DNA from: a virus
Direction: 5' to 3' (one strand)
DNA length: 64,000 nucleotides
Virus record (IMG/VR): IMGVR_UViG_3300029998_000013
Coordinates: 114,321-178,320 of that record
In this document: piece after piece, positions 47,025 through 54,898 of the stretch
How positions within the stretch are numbered: position 1 is the first letter of the stretch
Layout: each line of letters opens with the position of its first letter
Made by a program: the position numbers and the translations under genes
The notes under the pieces: model-generated
The model's input: only the letters and a program-made list of their open reading frames with translations
Databases searched by the model: none
Told to the model about the DNA's origin: nothing

Positions 47025-47237
47025 TTAATTTAAACTATCAATATAATCAATGTCTTTAAGTAGTTCCTCAAAGTCAATCTTACTAATTGGCCCAATATAA
47101 TATTTTCCAACAGTCTTGTCCGGATCATTAAATACTTCCATAGTATTTCCATCTATTCTTACCGTCCAGTCATTTCTAGTCCATTCATTTTCATCTATAT
47201 CCTTTGTAAAGCCATTTTTTCTTAAAATCATTTCCAT
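47025..47237 (-). CDS. Small acidic protein preceding the tRNA, 70 aa
   Basis: ATG 47237 (or 47231) to TAA 47025; two TGG Trp (NEWTRNDW). Beta-rich centre (VRIDGNTMEVFNDPDK) and acidic helical C-terminus (FEELLKDIDYID). Not recognised. It is the only gene on the transcript that also makes the UCA tRNA, so it could be linked to the code switch, although nothing in the sequence shows this. Confidence 0.55.
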   Translation of the reverse strand: MEMILRKNGFTKDIDENEWTRNDWTVRIDGNTMEVFNDPDKTVGKYYIGPISKIDFEELLKDIDYIDSLN

Positions 47238-47259
47238 ATCATTCTCTAATTTTATAATA

Positions 47260-47267
47260 CAAATATA
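47260..47267 (-). promoter_or_regulatory. Promoter -7 box (TATATTTG) for 70-aa gene and tRNA
   Basis: Minus strand TATATTTG matches TAnnTTTG and lies 23 nt before the ATG. No clear -33 element. It would drive synthesis of the UCA tRNA. Confidence 0.45.
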
Positions 47268-47496
47268 CGAGATTATTTTTAGAAAAAATCTACATTTTTT
47301 GCTTATCTAAAAATTCTTTATTTAAAACTAATTACGTTAAGTTTTTTCTAAAAAAAGAGAGATCTTTAAACTACACGTAACATGAGTGACATTTAATATC
47401 ATCCAATAAATAAAATTTAATAAAGATAAATTTTTTTAAAATATTTGTTATAACTTTGTGCATTAAACAAGATTATAAATAAAATCATTATAAGTT
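47268..47496. promoter_or_regulatory. Divergent intergenic region with plus-strand TAACTTTG box
   Basis: AT-rich gap between divergent genes. TAACTTTG at 47451-47458 on the plus strand, 38 nt before the ATG of the 603-aa gene, matches the Bacteroidota -7 box. No coding potential seen. Confidence 0.5.
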
Positions 47497-49308
47497 ATGC
47501 CAAAACTATTAATCAATAAATCAAAGGAAAGACAAATTGCTCCGCCTGATAATATTGTCTCGCCAAATAAATTTGTTATACCTGAGGCTAAAGTATTAAC
47601 TAAGACACCTATAGGTCAAGGAATACGAATGAATTATGTGGATGCTAGTAAAGCTCCATATCAGGATCGTTATGCTGCAGAAAAAGAAGCACAAATGGCA
47701 AGAGCAAATGCTCCACTAGAAAATGTATATCCAGAATTTGATATTATTACTATGGCTGGCGGATTAGGAGAAGTAGGCAAATCTTTATTACAGAATACTT
47801 ATAAAATTAATCCTCTTGCTAAGAGAGTTGTTGGGGAAGGAGATTTCTTAATGAATCCAAAACCTAATTGACTTACAGGATATAAAGTAGCACCAACTCT
47901 TGACGATATTATTGCTCGAAATCAAGGACTTAGACCTAAGTTAAATAAGTTATTAGTTAAAGATCGTGGTATGGTGTATGGCAATGATGAAGCTTTAGTA
48001 AATTCTGCACCTATAGCATATGAAACTCATCCTAAAGGTGAGATGATTCTATATCAAGACATGGCTAATCCAGCACATCATTTCTTTGATGCTAATATGC
48101 CAGGCCAACCTTTACAAGCAGGAAGATCTTTTAATAGATTAATGACTAAAGTTCCTGTAGATGGTTATGTTGAAGAGGCTGGGACATTAAGTTTAGATGC
48201 CCTTAAGACAACTCTTAAACAAACTACAAAACCTGGCTTTAAAGGTGAATTACCTGGCACTAAAATTTCCTTAAATAATTCTGCCTTTATAAAGAAGCTG
48301 CCTGGTACTATTGATAATGGTAAAAGTCCTATTACATTTGACTCTTATTTTAAAGCAAGGGCTGGAGCTAAAGAAGTTACTAAGATGTATCAAGAATTTG
48401 GATTTCCTAAAGCTAAAGCCACTTTATATAGAAGTAATATGGATACTCAGTTTGGAATTAATGTTCCTAATATTCGTTTATCTCGAGTTCCACCAGTTAA
48501 AGATGTATCAGGAATAACTTTAGAAGATTTTAAGAAAGTTAATTGATATAAAGAGTTAACCGCTATTCCTAATGGCGCCGCTAAAAATGCAAGAACACTT
48601 CTTGGAGAAGTCCAAGATCGTTTAAGAACTCCTGAAGGAATTCGTCGAGCTAAATCATTGGGAGTGGATTCTAGAGATTTAAATAGTAGTGTTGTAATAG
48701 ATAGTTATTTAAGTCCAGCCTATCATGGTACAACTTCAATTGGAAATGGAAATGTTTTTGGCATTAGTCCAATATTAAAGAACCCAGATGTTCGTCCTAT
48801 TATGCGACATGAAATTGAACACTCTTTCCAAAAGGTTAATAGTTTAGATACTAAAATGCCTACAGTTATTGATGATATATTAAAAGACTTAGAACTACAA
48901 GAGCCATTAAAAAATGTAACTCAATTAGAAAAGGCTCCAACATTAAAACAAGAGTCGTATCTAACTAAGTTACGAAATGATGAAAATGCCGCAGATTATT
49001 TTAATTTTGGAAATAGGAAAGGGCCTTCATTAGAAAGAGCGCCTATGTTAGCAGAAGTGCAACAATATGCTTTAGATCAAGGATTAACAAAGCACCCATA
49101 TGATCCAGTTACACCTGATAAAGTTAGAGAAATATTTAACTTCTATCAATCTTCTCCCAAAGAATTTCCATTAAGAATCTTTAATATAATGCAGCCGTCA
49201 GATAATAATATGTATACTATAGCTAAAGGATTGAATAGAATGTTATCTGTTCCTGCAGCTGGTTTAGCAGCCAAAACATTAATACCAAAAAAGAAAGCCG
49301 AGCAGTAA
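47497..49308 (+). CDS. Zincin-like protein on the opposite strand, 603 aa (TGA=Trp)
   Basis: Three open stretches share a frame across TGA codons at 47872 (KPNWLTGY) and 48544 (KVNWYKEL). Near residue 440 there is RHEIEHSFQ, an HExxH zinc-peptidase motif; ENAADYFN about 55 residues later could give the third ligand of a Glu-zincin. N-terminal segment VYPEFDIITMAGGLGEVGKS and a Lys-rich C-terminus (LIPKKKAEQ) are present. The late code places it with late genes despite its orientation. May be a virion-carried or cell-wall-modifying metallopeptidase; catalysis is inference from the motif only. Confidence 0.65.
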
Positions 49309-49319
49309 TGCCCGGCTTT
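49294..49319. terminator. Bidirectional terminator between convergent genes
   Basis: An 11-bp stem (49294-49304 with 49309-49319) closes a GTAA loop. The plus-strand gene's TAA stop lies in the loop. On minus RNA the stem has a G-U pair, on plus RNA an A-C mismatch, so it suits minus transcription from the 52.3-49.3 kb operon best; T-runs flank both sides. Confidence 0.8.
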
Positions 49320-49321
49320 TT

Positions 49322-49564
49322 CTATTTAGTCTCACCACAACATGTAGTTGTAAAAGGTGGATAAAATGGAGATGCTGTTGATGATCTATTATATATGTAT
49401 GTAGGATATTGTTGCCAAGAAGGTTGTGCTGGTTCTGATGTCCACCATCCTTGTATCTTCCATCCTTGTAGATTAAATTCTTCTATAAACTTACTTAACT
49501 CTGTAAGTGTAGTTAGAGATTTTAATTTAATTACTTTATCGTTTGTGTCTATTTCTACTAGCAT
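49322..49564 (-). CDS. Small protein, 80 aa, last gene of operon
   Basis: ATG 49564 to TAG 49322, overlapping the upstream TAG stop (ATGCTAG). Helical N-terminal half with KLKSLTTLTELSKFIEEFN, then Trp-rich NLQGWKIQGWWTSEPAQPSW (all TGG) and a Tyr/Ser/Pro tail ending CCGETK. Not recognised. Confidence 0.5.
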   Translation of the reverse strand: MLVEIDTNDKVIKLKSLTTLTELSKFIEEFNLQGWKIQGWWTSEPAQPSWQQYPTYIYNRSSTASPFYPPFTTTCCGETK

Positions 49565-49947
49565 TGATCAAATTGTATATTAATATGTATATCATTATCT
49601 ACTAAGTTGTCATTTATCTTAGTTTGTTCTTGAATAGTAAAGGCTTCATTAATTCGAATAAGTTTTAAGAGCTCTTTCTTAATAACTTTAAGCATCTCTT
49701 CTAATTCTTCATTAAGATTTTTTATAATCTCTTCAGTTGTAAACTCTGATTCTTCTAAGTTTTCTGTAAAGACCATCTTAGATGGTTTTCTTGTGCTATC
49801 AAAGAAGGGTGGTATTGTAACTAGTACCATTATTTCAGTACATGATGTTACTTGAGTAATAAAAAAGTCTCGAGGTTTGCCGACATTTTCCAGGAGATCA
49901 TTAAGATCATCCAATAGTTTATAATTTTTGGGAGTTACTAGTTCCAT
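49558..49947 (-). CDS. Unknown helical protein, 129 aa
   Basis: ATG 49947 to TAG 49558. Two halves: an N-terminal mixed domain (LLENVGKPRDFFITQVTSCT) and a helical Glu/Lys-rich C-terminal part. No Trp, so it says nothing about the code. Stop overlaps the next start. Not recognised. Confidence 0.5.
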   Translation of the reverse strand: MELVTPKNYKLLDDLNDLLENVGKPRDFFITQVTSCTEIMVLVTIPPFFDSTRKPSKMVFTENLEESEFTTEEIIKNLNEELEEMLKVIKKELLKLIRINEAFTIQEQTKINDNLVDNDIHINIQFDQC

Positions 49948-49948
49948 A

Positions 49949-50110
49949 TTATTTGTATAGTATTTTAAAGATTTCTAATGGTTCATGTTTTTTAAATGTT
50001 TGATAGAAGTATCAATTTTCATATCAATCTTCTATATACGCTAGTGTTTTAGGTTGAGGATCTATTAAATCCAACAATTTAATAATTTGTTGTAGTTCTA
50101 CTTTATCCAT
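49949..50110 (-). CDS. Small protein visible only with TGA=Trp, 53 aa
   Basis: ATG 50110 to TAA 49949. Sequence MDKVELQQIIKLLDLIDPQP, then IEDWYENWYFYQTFKKHE. Both Trp are TGA codons, so this gene is invisible in the standard code. It overlaps the upstream gene by 8 nt and lies 2 nt before the next, filling an otherwise empty gap in a tightly packed operon. Function unknown. Confidence 0.65.
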
Positions 50111-50534
50111 TATTACATTCTTTAAATTTTGCTATACAGTATTTTAAGGTTTTTCTCAAATATTTTAGAGTAGTTTCATAGAATGGAAATGCTCTAGACG
50201 AGTTTGCATTATTCATTACACTCATTGTAGTATCTATTTCCATCTGTGCATGTTCTATGGCTGCAGCTAATGATTGTGAATCAGATCCAAATTCATATGA
50301 TTGAAATTGTTCTGACCATGGAGAAGAAATTGTTAGGTATGGGGTTAACATAAGTTTAATAATTTCCATCTCTGGTAATTCTATAAGAGATGCTGGCACA
50401 AATACATTACTAAATGCGCATCCATTTAAATTAACTAATCCCATAACTATTGTGGCAAAATCTAACTCGTCTATATAGAGGGATACGATTGCTATCTTCC
50501 CATCACCTGAAGTTTCACTTCTAAGTATTTCCAT
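50103..50534 (-). CDS. Unknown protein, 143 aa
   Basis: ATG 50534 shares its A with the upstream TAA. N-terminal half is beta-rich (IAIVSLYIDELDFATIVMG, FVPASLIELPEMEI); the C-terminal half is helical with CIAKFKECNNG. One TGG Trp. The segment VFVPASLIELPEMEIIKLML parallels IFLPAFIKPDVKKVVLEILS of the 97-aa protein two genes upstream, suggesting a duplicated domain. Confidence 0.5.
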   Translation of the reverse strand: MEILRSETSGDGKIAIVSLYIDELDFATIVMGLVNLNGCAFSNVFVPASLIELPEMEIIKLMLTPYLTISSPWSEQFQSYEFGSDSQSLAAAIEHAQMEIDTTMSVMNNANSSRAFPFYETTLKYLRKTLKYCIAKFKECNNG

Positions 50535-50833
50535 TATTTAATGTATAATAGTAAATTATAATCATCTGTATTTATTACTACGCCGCCCTCTATTACTTCG
50601 CTTTGCTGCAGTAGATAAGGTCGCGGGAGAGTTAGACATTGGAGAATAACTGTTATAACATGGTTCATAGTTTCAAGAGTTTCCTTACGGTATTCTATTT
50701 CTTGATTCTGTTCTGGCGTTGCCATGCGGTAATTATGGAATTCTATAGATTCTATATATTCTCTCTTACGTCTTATTCTTGCTATTAGTTCTTGCTCAAG
50801 AGCACTAATTATCTTTTCTATCTCTGTATCCAT
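50534..50833 (-). CDS. Unknown small protein, 99 aa
   Basis: ATG 50833 to TAA 50534. N-terminal long helix (EKIISALEQELIARIRRKRE) then a second helix and a short beta tail. No Trp. Context: fifth of nine genes in the operon led by the winged-helix regulator. Not recognised. Confidence 0.5.
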   Translation of the reverse strand: MDTEIEKIISALEQELIARIRRKREYIESIEFHNYRMATPEQNQEIEYRKETLETMNHVITVILQCLTLPRPYLLQQSEVIEGGVVINTDDYNLLLYIK

Positions 50834-50838
50834 TTTCT

Positions 50839-51132
50839 TTATAATAAATTAGTTAAAATTGTATCAGTAGGAACTAGTTCTACTTCTGATCTTATTAAAG
50901 ATGTGTATTCATAGATGTGTGCAAACATAATTCCATTAACTTCATAAGTTGGGCTTAAAATTTCTAGTACTACTTTTTTGACATCAGGTTTTATAAATGC
51001 AGGTAAAAATATCTGATTAAATCTCTGACCTCTAAATTGATCTTTATAGTTATTAGGATTACGAGCAATATAAATACAATCTATTAGATTTAATACTAAA
51101 TCCTTGACTTCACTATTCTCCACTATTTGCAT
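50839..51132 (-). CDS. Unknown small protein, 97 aa
   Basis: ATG 51132, stop 50839. Contains RFNQIFLPAFIKPDVKKVVL and LSPTYEVNGIMFAHIYEYTS, similar in layout to part of the 143-aa protein. No Trp. Overlaps the upstream gene by 10 nt. Function unknown. Confidence 0.5.
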   Translation of the reverse strand: MQIVENSEVKDLVLNLIDCIYIARNPNNYKDQFRGQRFNQIFLPAFIKPDVKKVVLEILSPTYEVNGIMFAHIYEYTSLIRSEVELVPTDTILTNLL

Positions 51133-51341
51133 GGCTCTAATAAGGATAAAATGTTAAATTCTTCTGATGGTTTTGTATCTACTAATTCTGCTGGCATAAT
51201 CTGAGCAGTCTTCATTGGATTAATAATCCCAACGCCCTGTATTTTATGTGGTCCTAATCGTTCTGCCATTACTTCTTCTCATTCTGAAGCATTGTCATAT
51301 AGTGCTAAGTGTTCCCACTTTCCGTTATGATACATTTTCAT
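51123..51341 (-). CDS. Small protein visible only with TGA=Trp, 72 aa
   Basis: ATG 51341 (second ATG 51335) to TAG 51123. Sequence MKMYHNGKWEHLALYDNASE, then W (TGA) EEVMAERLGPHKIQGVGI. One Trp TGG and one TGA. The gene overlaps both neighbours (17 and 10 nt). Not recognised. Confidence 0.6.
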
Positions 51342-51549
51342 TATTTTCTTTATTTGGTTCACTAAGCTTCCTTAGATTAAATTGTTTAATTTCACTTCCA
51401 TCTTCTGTCTTAATAATAGTAAGGTAGCCCTTGGCTATTAATGATTTGTGGTATTTCTTTATTGTCTGAACACTCATTCCAATCTTCTGACTTATTTCTT
51501 CGTCCGACAATAATACATAACCAAATTCTAATTTGTTTTCTTCTTCCAT
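51325..51549 (-). CDS. Winged-helix DNA-binding protein, 74 aa
   Basis: The whole protein is one winged helix-turn-helix: LLSDEEISQKIGMSVQTIKK, then SLIAKGYLTIIKTEDGSEIK. It resembles the second HTH of the 255-aa protein directly upstream (EQLSEKLNISARTISRLDNS, LVRKGYLNIVKTE), so it probably arose by partial duplication. Likely a transcription regulator that may compete with or modulate the larger protein. TAATGG start overlap. Confidence 0.65.
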   Translation of the reverse strand: MEEENKLEFGYVLLSDEEISQKIGMSVQTIKKYHKSLIAKGYLTIIKTEDGSEIKQFNLRKLSEPNKENNENVS

Positions 51550-52316
51550 TATAATAATATTTCATCATTATTTTCTAAATCTCCTGTCTCTAAACGATAT
51601 ATTCGTTTCTTGAGCTCTTCCATCTCTAATTTAAGATTATCATTCTCTCTTAATACTACCTTTAAATCCTTAGTATTAGATTCTGTGACTTCTTTTAGTT
51701 CCTCAATATCTTCTTCATGCTTCTGAAGTGTCCAAATAATAGCCTGGCCTAGCTCATCTAAGTGAAAGAACTTCTCATTAATATGAAGGCCTGTAATTGG
51801 ATCTTTAGACTCGGTCTTTACTATATTCAGGTATCCTTTCCTCACTAAAGAGTTATCAAGTCTGGATATAGTTCTGGCTGAAATATTTAGTTTCTCACTA
51901 AGCTGCTCGTTTGTAAATGTAGTCTTGCCAAATCCATCTTGATCCTTCATCATAAATTGTTGATGTGCAATTAAATAAGCTTTTTCATTTGTCTCTAAAG
52001 TCTTATTCTCTAGAAACTTATAACTAAATGGCTCAAAGTTTTTATGAGGATTAAACTTATAGATATTTCTTCGGCCGTCTTTACGAATTGAGATGTAATT
52101 ATCTGCGGATAGTAACGAGATTGCATTCCTAATAGTATTAATACTATATCCAGTATCCTTTGATAAAGTTGCCAAGGAAGGAAAGCACTCTTTTGTTTCA
52201 TTATTCATATACTTTCGAAGTGTCGCATAAACTAATAAATCTTTAGGCTCTAAACCGTCCTTTTTAGTCATATTATTTGGCACCTGAATATGTTGTTTGT
52301 TTAGTTTTTCACCCAT
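51549..52316 (-). CDS. Dual winged-helix regulator/replication-initiator-like protein, 255 aa
   Basis: Residues ~25-85 form a first helix-turn-helix (LLVYATLRKYMNNETKECFP, SLATLSKDTGYSINTIRNAI). Residues ~130-180 form a second one (TTFTNEQLSEKLNISARTIS). Residues ~200-245 are a coiled coil. Such 'helix-turn-helix 36'-type proteins act as plasmid/phage replication initiators or transcription regulators. It is the first gene of its operon, next to the palindrome and iteron-like repeats at 52337-52560, which are its likely targets (inference). Single Trp is TGG. Confidence 0.65.
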   Translation of the reverse strand: MGEKLNKQHIQVPNNMTKKDGLEPKDLLVYATLRKYMNNETKECFPSLATLSKDTGYSINTIRNAISLLSADNYISIRKDGRRNIYKFNPHKNFEPFSYKFLENKTLETNEKAYLIAHQQFMMKDQDGFGKTTFTNEQLSEKLNISARTISRLDNSLVRKGYLNIVKTESKDPITGLHINEKFFHLDELGQAIIWTLQKHEEDIEELKEVTESNTKDLKVVLRENDNLKLEMEELKKRIYRLETGDLENNDEILL

Positions 52317-52813
52317 TCTTAATTTTTATTATAAGACAAATTTAATACAATTGTATCAATAAAATTGTATAATCGTATCAATTTTTAAATTAAGAAATTT
52401 AGAGTATTCTCTAAAGAAGAATTAAAGTTTTCTATATGTCTTCTCTAAAATAAATAAAGTAAGTAAATGTTTCAAAGTATGAGGACAAAAATGATACAAT
52501 CTTTTGACAAAAGTGATTGAGCTTTTGGACAAAATTGATATGATGGCGAACAAAATTGATATCTAACTATACTTATACTATACTTACTAAAACTATACAT
52601 AATGACCTCCGGCCCAAAAAAATCTTGGCAGCCATCCATTTTAGAAAGAAAGAAAGTTGGGATAACCATGATGTGCATAAATTTTTAAAAAAATTTTTTA
52701 TATTTTTTCTGAGAACGAGTGGCCTGTTTCCCCATTTACCCCCTGCCTCAAAGGGCGAGAAACCGTGTTCGAATCCCAAAATCCAATTTTCAAAATCTAA
52801 AAAATTAAGCGTC
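52317..52813. promoter_or_regulatory. Divergent control region between minus and plus blocks
   Basis: Holds, on the minus side, a TAAATTTG box (52337-52344) beside a perfect 12-bp palindrome ATACAATTGTAT (52345-52356) and further TGATAC repeats to 52380. Next come four iteron-like repeats at 52484-52560, then ACTATACTTA repeats at 52562-52583 and a longer leader to the first plus-strand gene at 52814. I see no gene in it. It could be the early promoter, an origin, or both. Confidence 0.6.
52484..52560 (+). repeat. Four iteron-like direct repeats, GACAAAAnTGAT
   Basis: Units begin at 52484, 52506, 52528 and 52549, spaced 22, 22 and 21 nt, i.e. two helical turns each. The first continues as TGATACAAT, the same core as the palindromic operator at 52345-52359. 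Regular helical phasing suggests protein binding on one DNA face. Confidence 0.7.
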
Positions 52814-53311
52814 ATGGCTGAAATTAAAGTTTTCACAAAAGAAGAACTCAAAGGCTACGCCAATGGTTCGACCAAAAACATGGGCAAGGTCACTTTGCCG
52901 AGTGGTAAGTATCGGGTTGAAAGACTTGAACTCCGTGAACAAATGATTAAAGGTGCAGATGGCACCGAAGACAACCGTAAATGGGTTGATGTTCATTTGT
53001 CAGGTGTTGCCAAGTCAGGTGTCATCAGTGGTTCACGTTTTGCTACAGCAGGATTCGCCAAAGAACCCGTCAAAGGGAACACATCAGGCAATTATTACTT
53101 CCCGTCAGTTGCCATTGGTAGCTGTTACGAAGGTGATTTGGCTGACATGTTGGTGGACATCCAAGGCAAAGACATTGAAATTGTCATTGTTGAAGGCAAC
53201 ACTCCGAAGTTTACATTGAAGTCTTGGAAGACCAAAGAAGAAGCAAAAACAGCTTCTGCTGCTGGTTGGAATGCCAAACAATTTATGCGTGTTTCAAAGA
53301 TTCACGCCTAA
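52814..53311 (+). CDS. First early-block protein, 165 aa, GC-rich codon use
   Basis: Start chosen at ATG 52814; the open frame upstream is leader. Begins MAEIKVFTKEELKGYANGST; middle has ASGR-type basic/aromatic strands and NYYFPSVAIGSCYEGDLADM; ends SAAGWNAKQFMRVSKIHA. Predominantly beta with Gly/Lys. Codon use is clearly richer in G/C than in the late genes, as expected of a strongly expressed gene or one of separate origin. An OB-type nucleic-acid-binding role is possible, but I see no proof. Trp are TGG. Confidence 0.6.
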   Translation: MAEIKVFTKEELKGYANGSTKNMGKVTLPSGKYRVERLELREQMIKGADGTEDNRKWVDVHLSGVAKSGVISGSRFATAGFAKEPVKGNTSGNYYFPSVAIGSCYEGDLADMLVDIQGKDIEIVIVEGNTPKFTLKSWKTKEEAKTASAAGWNAKQFMRVSKIHA

Positions 53312-53328
53312 AATTTGGGCATTAAGAG

Positions 53329-53350
53329 GATACACCCTTCGGGGTGTATC
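53329..53350 (+). terminator. UUCG-capped hairpin after 165-aa gene
   Basis: Perfect 9-bp stem with a TTCG loop (53338-53341), extended by AGAG/CTCT. It is not followed by a T-run on the plus strand, so it may be an attenuator or mRNA-stabilising structure rather than a strong terminator. Confidence 0.6.
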
Positions 53351-53390
53351 TCTCTCTTAAAAAATAGTATATTCACTAAAGCTTATTAGT

Positions 53391-53597
53391 ATGATCACAG
53401 TGCTTGGCACATTTGGTGATTACAATATTCTCAAAGGCGATGATGGACAAGAATATAATGCTTATCCATATGCTCTTGATGCGGATAGAGTTAGTCACAA
53501 GCATGGGTTCTTCCTTTTAAATAAGAAGAATTTTGCAGATGGTACAGAGGGGTATGTAATCACAAACTACCTTGTTGACGAAGATAACAACCAATAG
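53391..53597 (+). CDS. Small acidic protein, 68 aa
   Basis: ATG 53391 to TAG 53595. Compact beta-rich sequence (ITVLGTFGDYNILKGDDGQE, then GYVITNYLVDEDNNQ). No Trp. Stands alone between a UUCG hairpin and a long hairpin, so it may be separately transcribed. Not recognised. Confidence 0.55.
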   Translation: MITVLGTFGDYNILKGDDGQEYNAYPYALDADRVSHKHGFFLLNKKNFADGTEGYVITNYLVDEDNNQ

Positions 53598-53607
53598 ATA
53601 ATTTTAT

Positions 53608-53674
53608 CAATTTTGGTTGAGTGTTAAAAGAGTAAGTGGTCTAGCAATCCTTATTCTACACTCACCAAAAATTG
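53608..53674 (+). ncRNA. Long hairpin, candidate small RNA
   Basis: Outer arms 53608-53624 and 53658-53674 pair with one slip. Inner arms AGAGTAAG (53629-53636) and CTTATTCT (53650-53657) pair with one wobble. The rest of 53675-53902 is non-coding with shorter repeats (AACTCAGC-type) and no gene I can support. Confidence 0.4.
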
Positions 53675-53902
53675 TATAATCACAAGCTCTCATTTTCAAC
53701 CCAATAAAATTCGCTATATCATAATGAACACAAATGATTGGATGGTTGCCATATAATAACTGATTAAAAGTTTGTCAGTATAATCTAAAAAGAATCGCAA
53801 GGCTAGTGCTATGTTTGAAACAACATAAGCAGCTCAACTTGAAAACTCAGCATAACTGAGTGCAAAGTAAAAATATTATCAACCAACTTAAACTCAGCTA
53901 AA

Positions 53903-54343
53903 GTGAAAGTACAATCAACAATCGGTGAAGGCCTATTAGGTCAGACCATATCTTTGAACATTCAAGAAATGATTATTTTGGCAGATTTGCTTCAAGTATT
54001 TGATGCAAGGATCTCAAAAGAATCTGATCTTGCTTTCCATAACGTCTCAGCCTTCTTGCACAAAGCTCTTGGCAATGATGTCAAAACTTTGGATCAAACA
54101 ACGGAAGAAATGTTTGGTAATGCCATTCAGTTCTCATACAACCAGAAAATCAAGTGTTTGGCCAATCGTTATCAAAGCAAATCATCCCTGTTGGCCAGAG
54201 TAGAATCTACCTTTGGCAAGGATGCAATTTTCGAAAAAGAAGAAGCTCTTAACGGAATGATGTATGTCTCTTATCAAAAGAGTAAAGATGAGCTTGAATA
54301 CAGATTCTGTGCTTGTTATCCTATTCCTCCTGTTGAAAAATAG
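53903..54343 (+). CDS. Early protein of unknown function, 146 aa
   Basis: ATG 53903 to TAG 54341. Helical first two thirds (ISLNIQEMIILADLLQVFDA; KALGNDVKTLDQTTEEMFGN) and a beta end with CACYPIPPVEK. No Trp. Ends 2 nt before the next ATG. No recognised domain. Confidence 0.55.
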   Translation: MKVQSTIGEGLLGQTISLNIQEMIILADLLQVFDARISKESDLAFHNVSAFLHKALGNDVKTLDQTTEEMFGNAIQFSYNQKIKCLANRYQSKSSLLARVESTFGKDAIFEKEEALNGMMYVSYQKSKDELEYRFCACYPIPPVEK

Positions 54344-54345
54344 CC

Positions 54346-54687
54346 ATGGAATCAGATACAAAAGATATCATGCTTGTATTAGGGAGACTCAACGCCGTTG
54401 TGCCTGAGTCTACCCTACAAGCAATTCAAGATGGAAAGCCTCTTATCATTTTTATAGACGATGAAGTAGCATTTAATAATACTGATTTGTCTGATGAAGA
54501 CGCTCTTGCATTAAGAAAGATCACAGAGCAACCAGCTCTTGCACCCATAGTGAGAAGAACTTTATCAACTCACAGAATGGAACCTCTTGAGATGCCTCCA
54601 TTGTATGATGTATCTCATGATAATTTTCGTGAGCTTCAGCCTTGGCAAAAGCATGGTAAACACTGTAAACGTGGAAGATCTTACTAA
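54346..54687 (+). CDS. Early protein of unknown function, 113 aa
   Basis: ATG 54346 to TAA 54685. Acidic first half (PLIIFIDDEVAFNNTDLSDE) and a basic His/Arg/Lys-rich end (WQKHGKHCKRGRSY). The last 35 nt overlap the next gene in another frame. Not recognised. Confidence 0.55.
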   Translation: MESDTKDIMLVLGRLNAVVPESTLQAIQDGKPLIIFIDDEVAFNNTDLSDEDALALRKITEQPALAPIVRRTLSTHRMEPLEMPPLYDVSHDNFRELQPWQKHGKHCKRGRSY

Positions 54688-54892
54688 GCCTCTTAGCACA
54701 CTCTTTACTCCATTAGAAGTTGAGAGTTGTGAGATGCATACTTACGTTAGTAAAGTTGATGCTTATAATTATGCGCACAAGTGTATTCCTCATGGTATGA
54801 ACCTTCAAAAGATTGAAGCCATAGGACACACCACATACTACTTATTTGGTAACAATGACTGCAAATGCTATTGTTGTCTTATCGATAAGTGA
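54653..54892 (+). CDS. Small Cys-rich early protein, 79 aa, TGA stop
   Basis: I choose ATG 54653 over an upstream ATG at 54587 because the upstream part is inside the 113-aa gene. Sequence MVNTVNVEDLTKPLSTLFTP and a Cys-rich tail NNDCKCYCCLIDK. It ends at TGA 54890. The frame stays open beyond it if TGA were Trp, see findings. Confidence 0.55.
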   Translation: MVNTVNVEDLTKPLSTLFTPLEVESCEMHTYVSKVDAYNYAHKCIPHGMNLQKIEAIGHTTYYLFGNNDCKCYCCLIDK

Positions 54893-54898
54893 TCTCGT

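Noticed and set aside
52730-52800. tRNA-like 3' half (GTGTTCGAATCCC)
   Set aside because: The T-loop consensus is there, but the flanking bases do not form a T-stem or acceptor and no D-arm is present.
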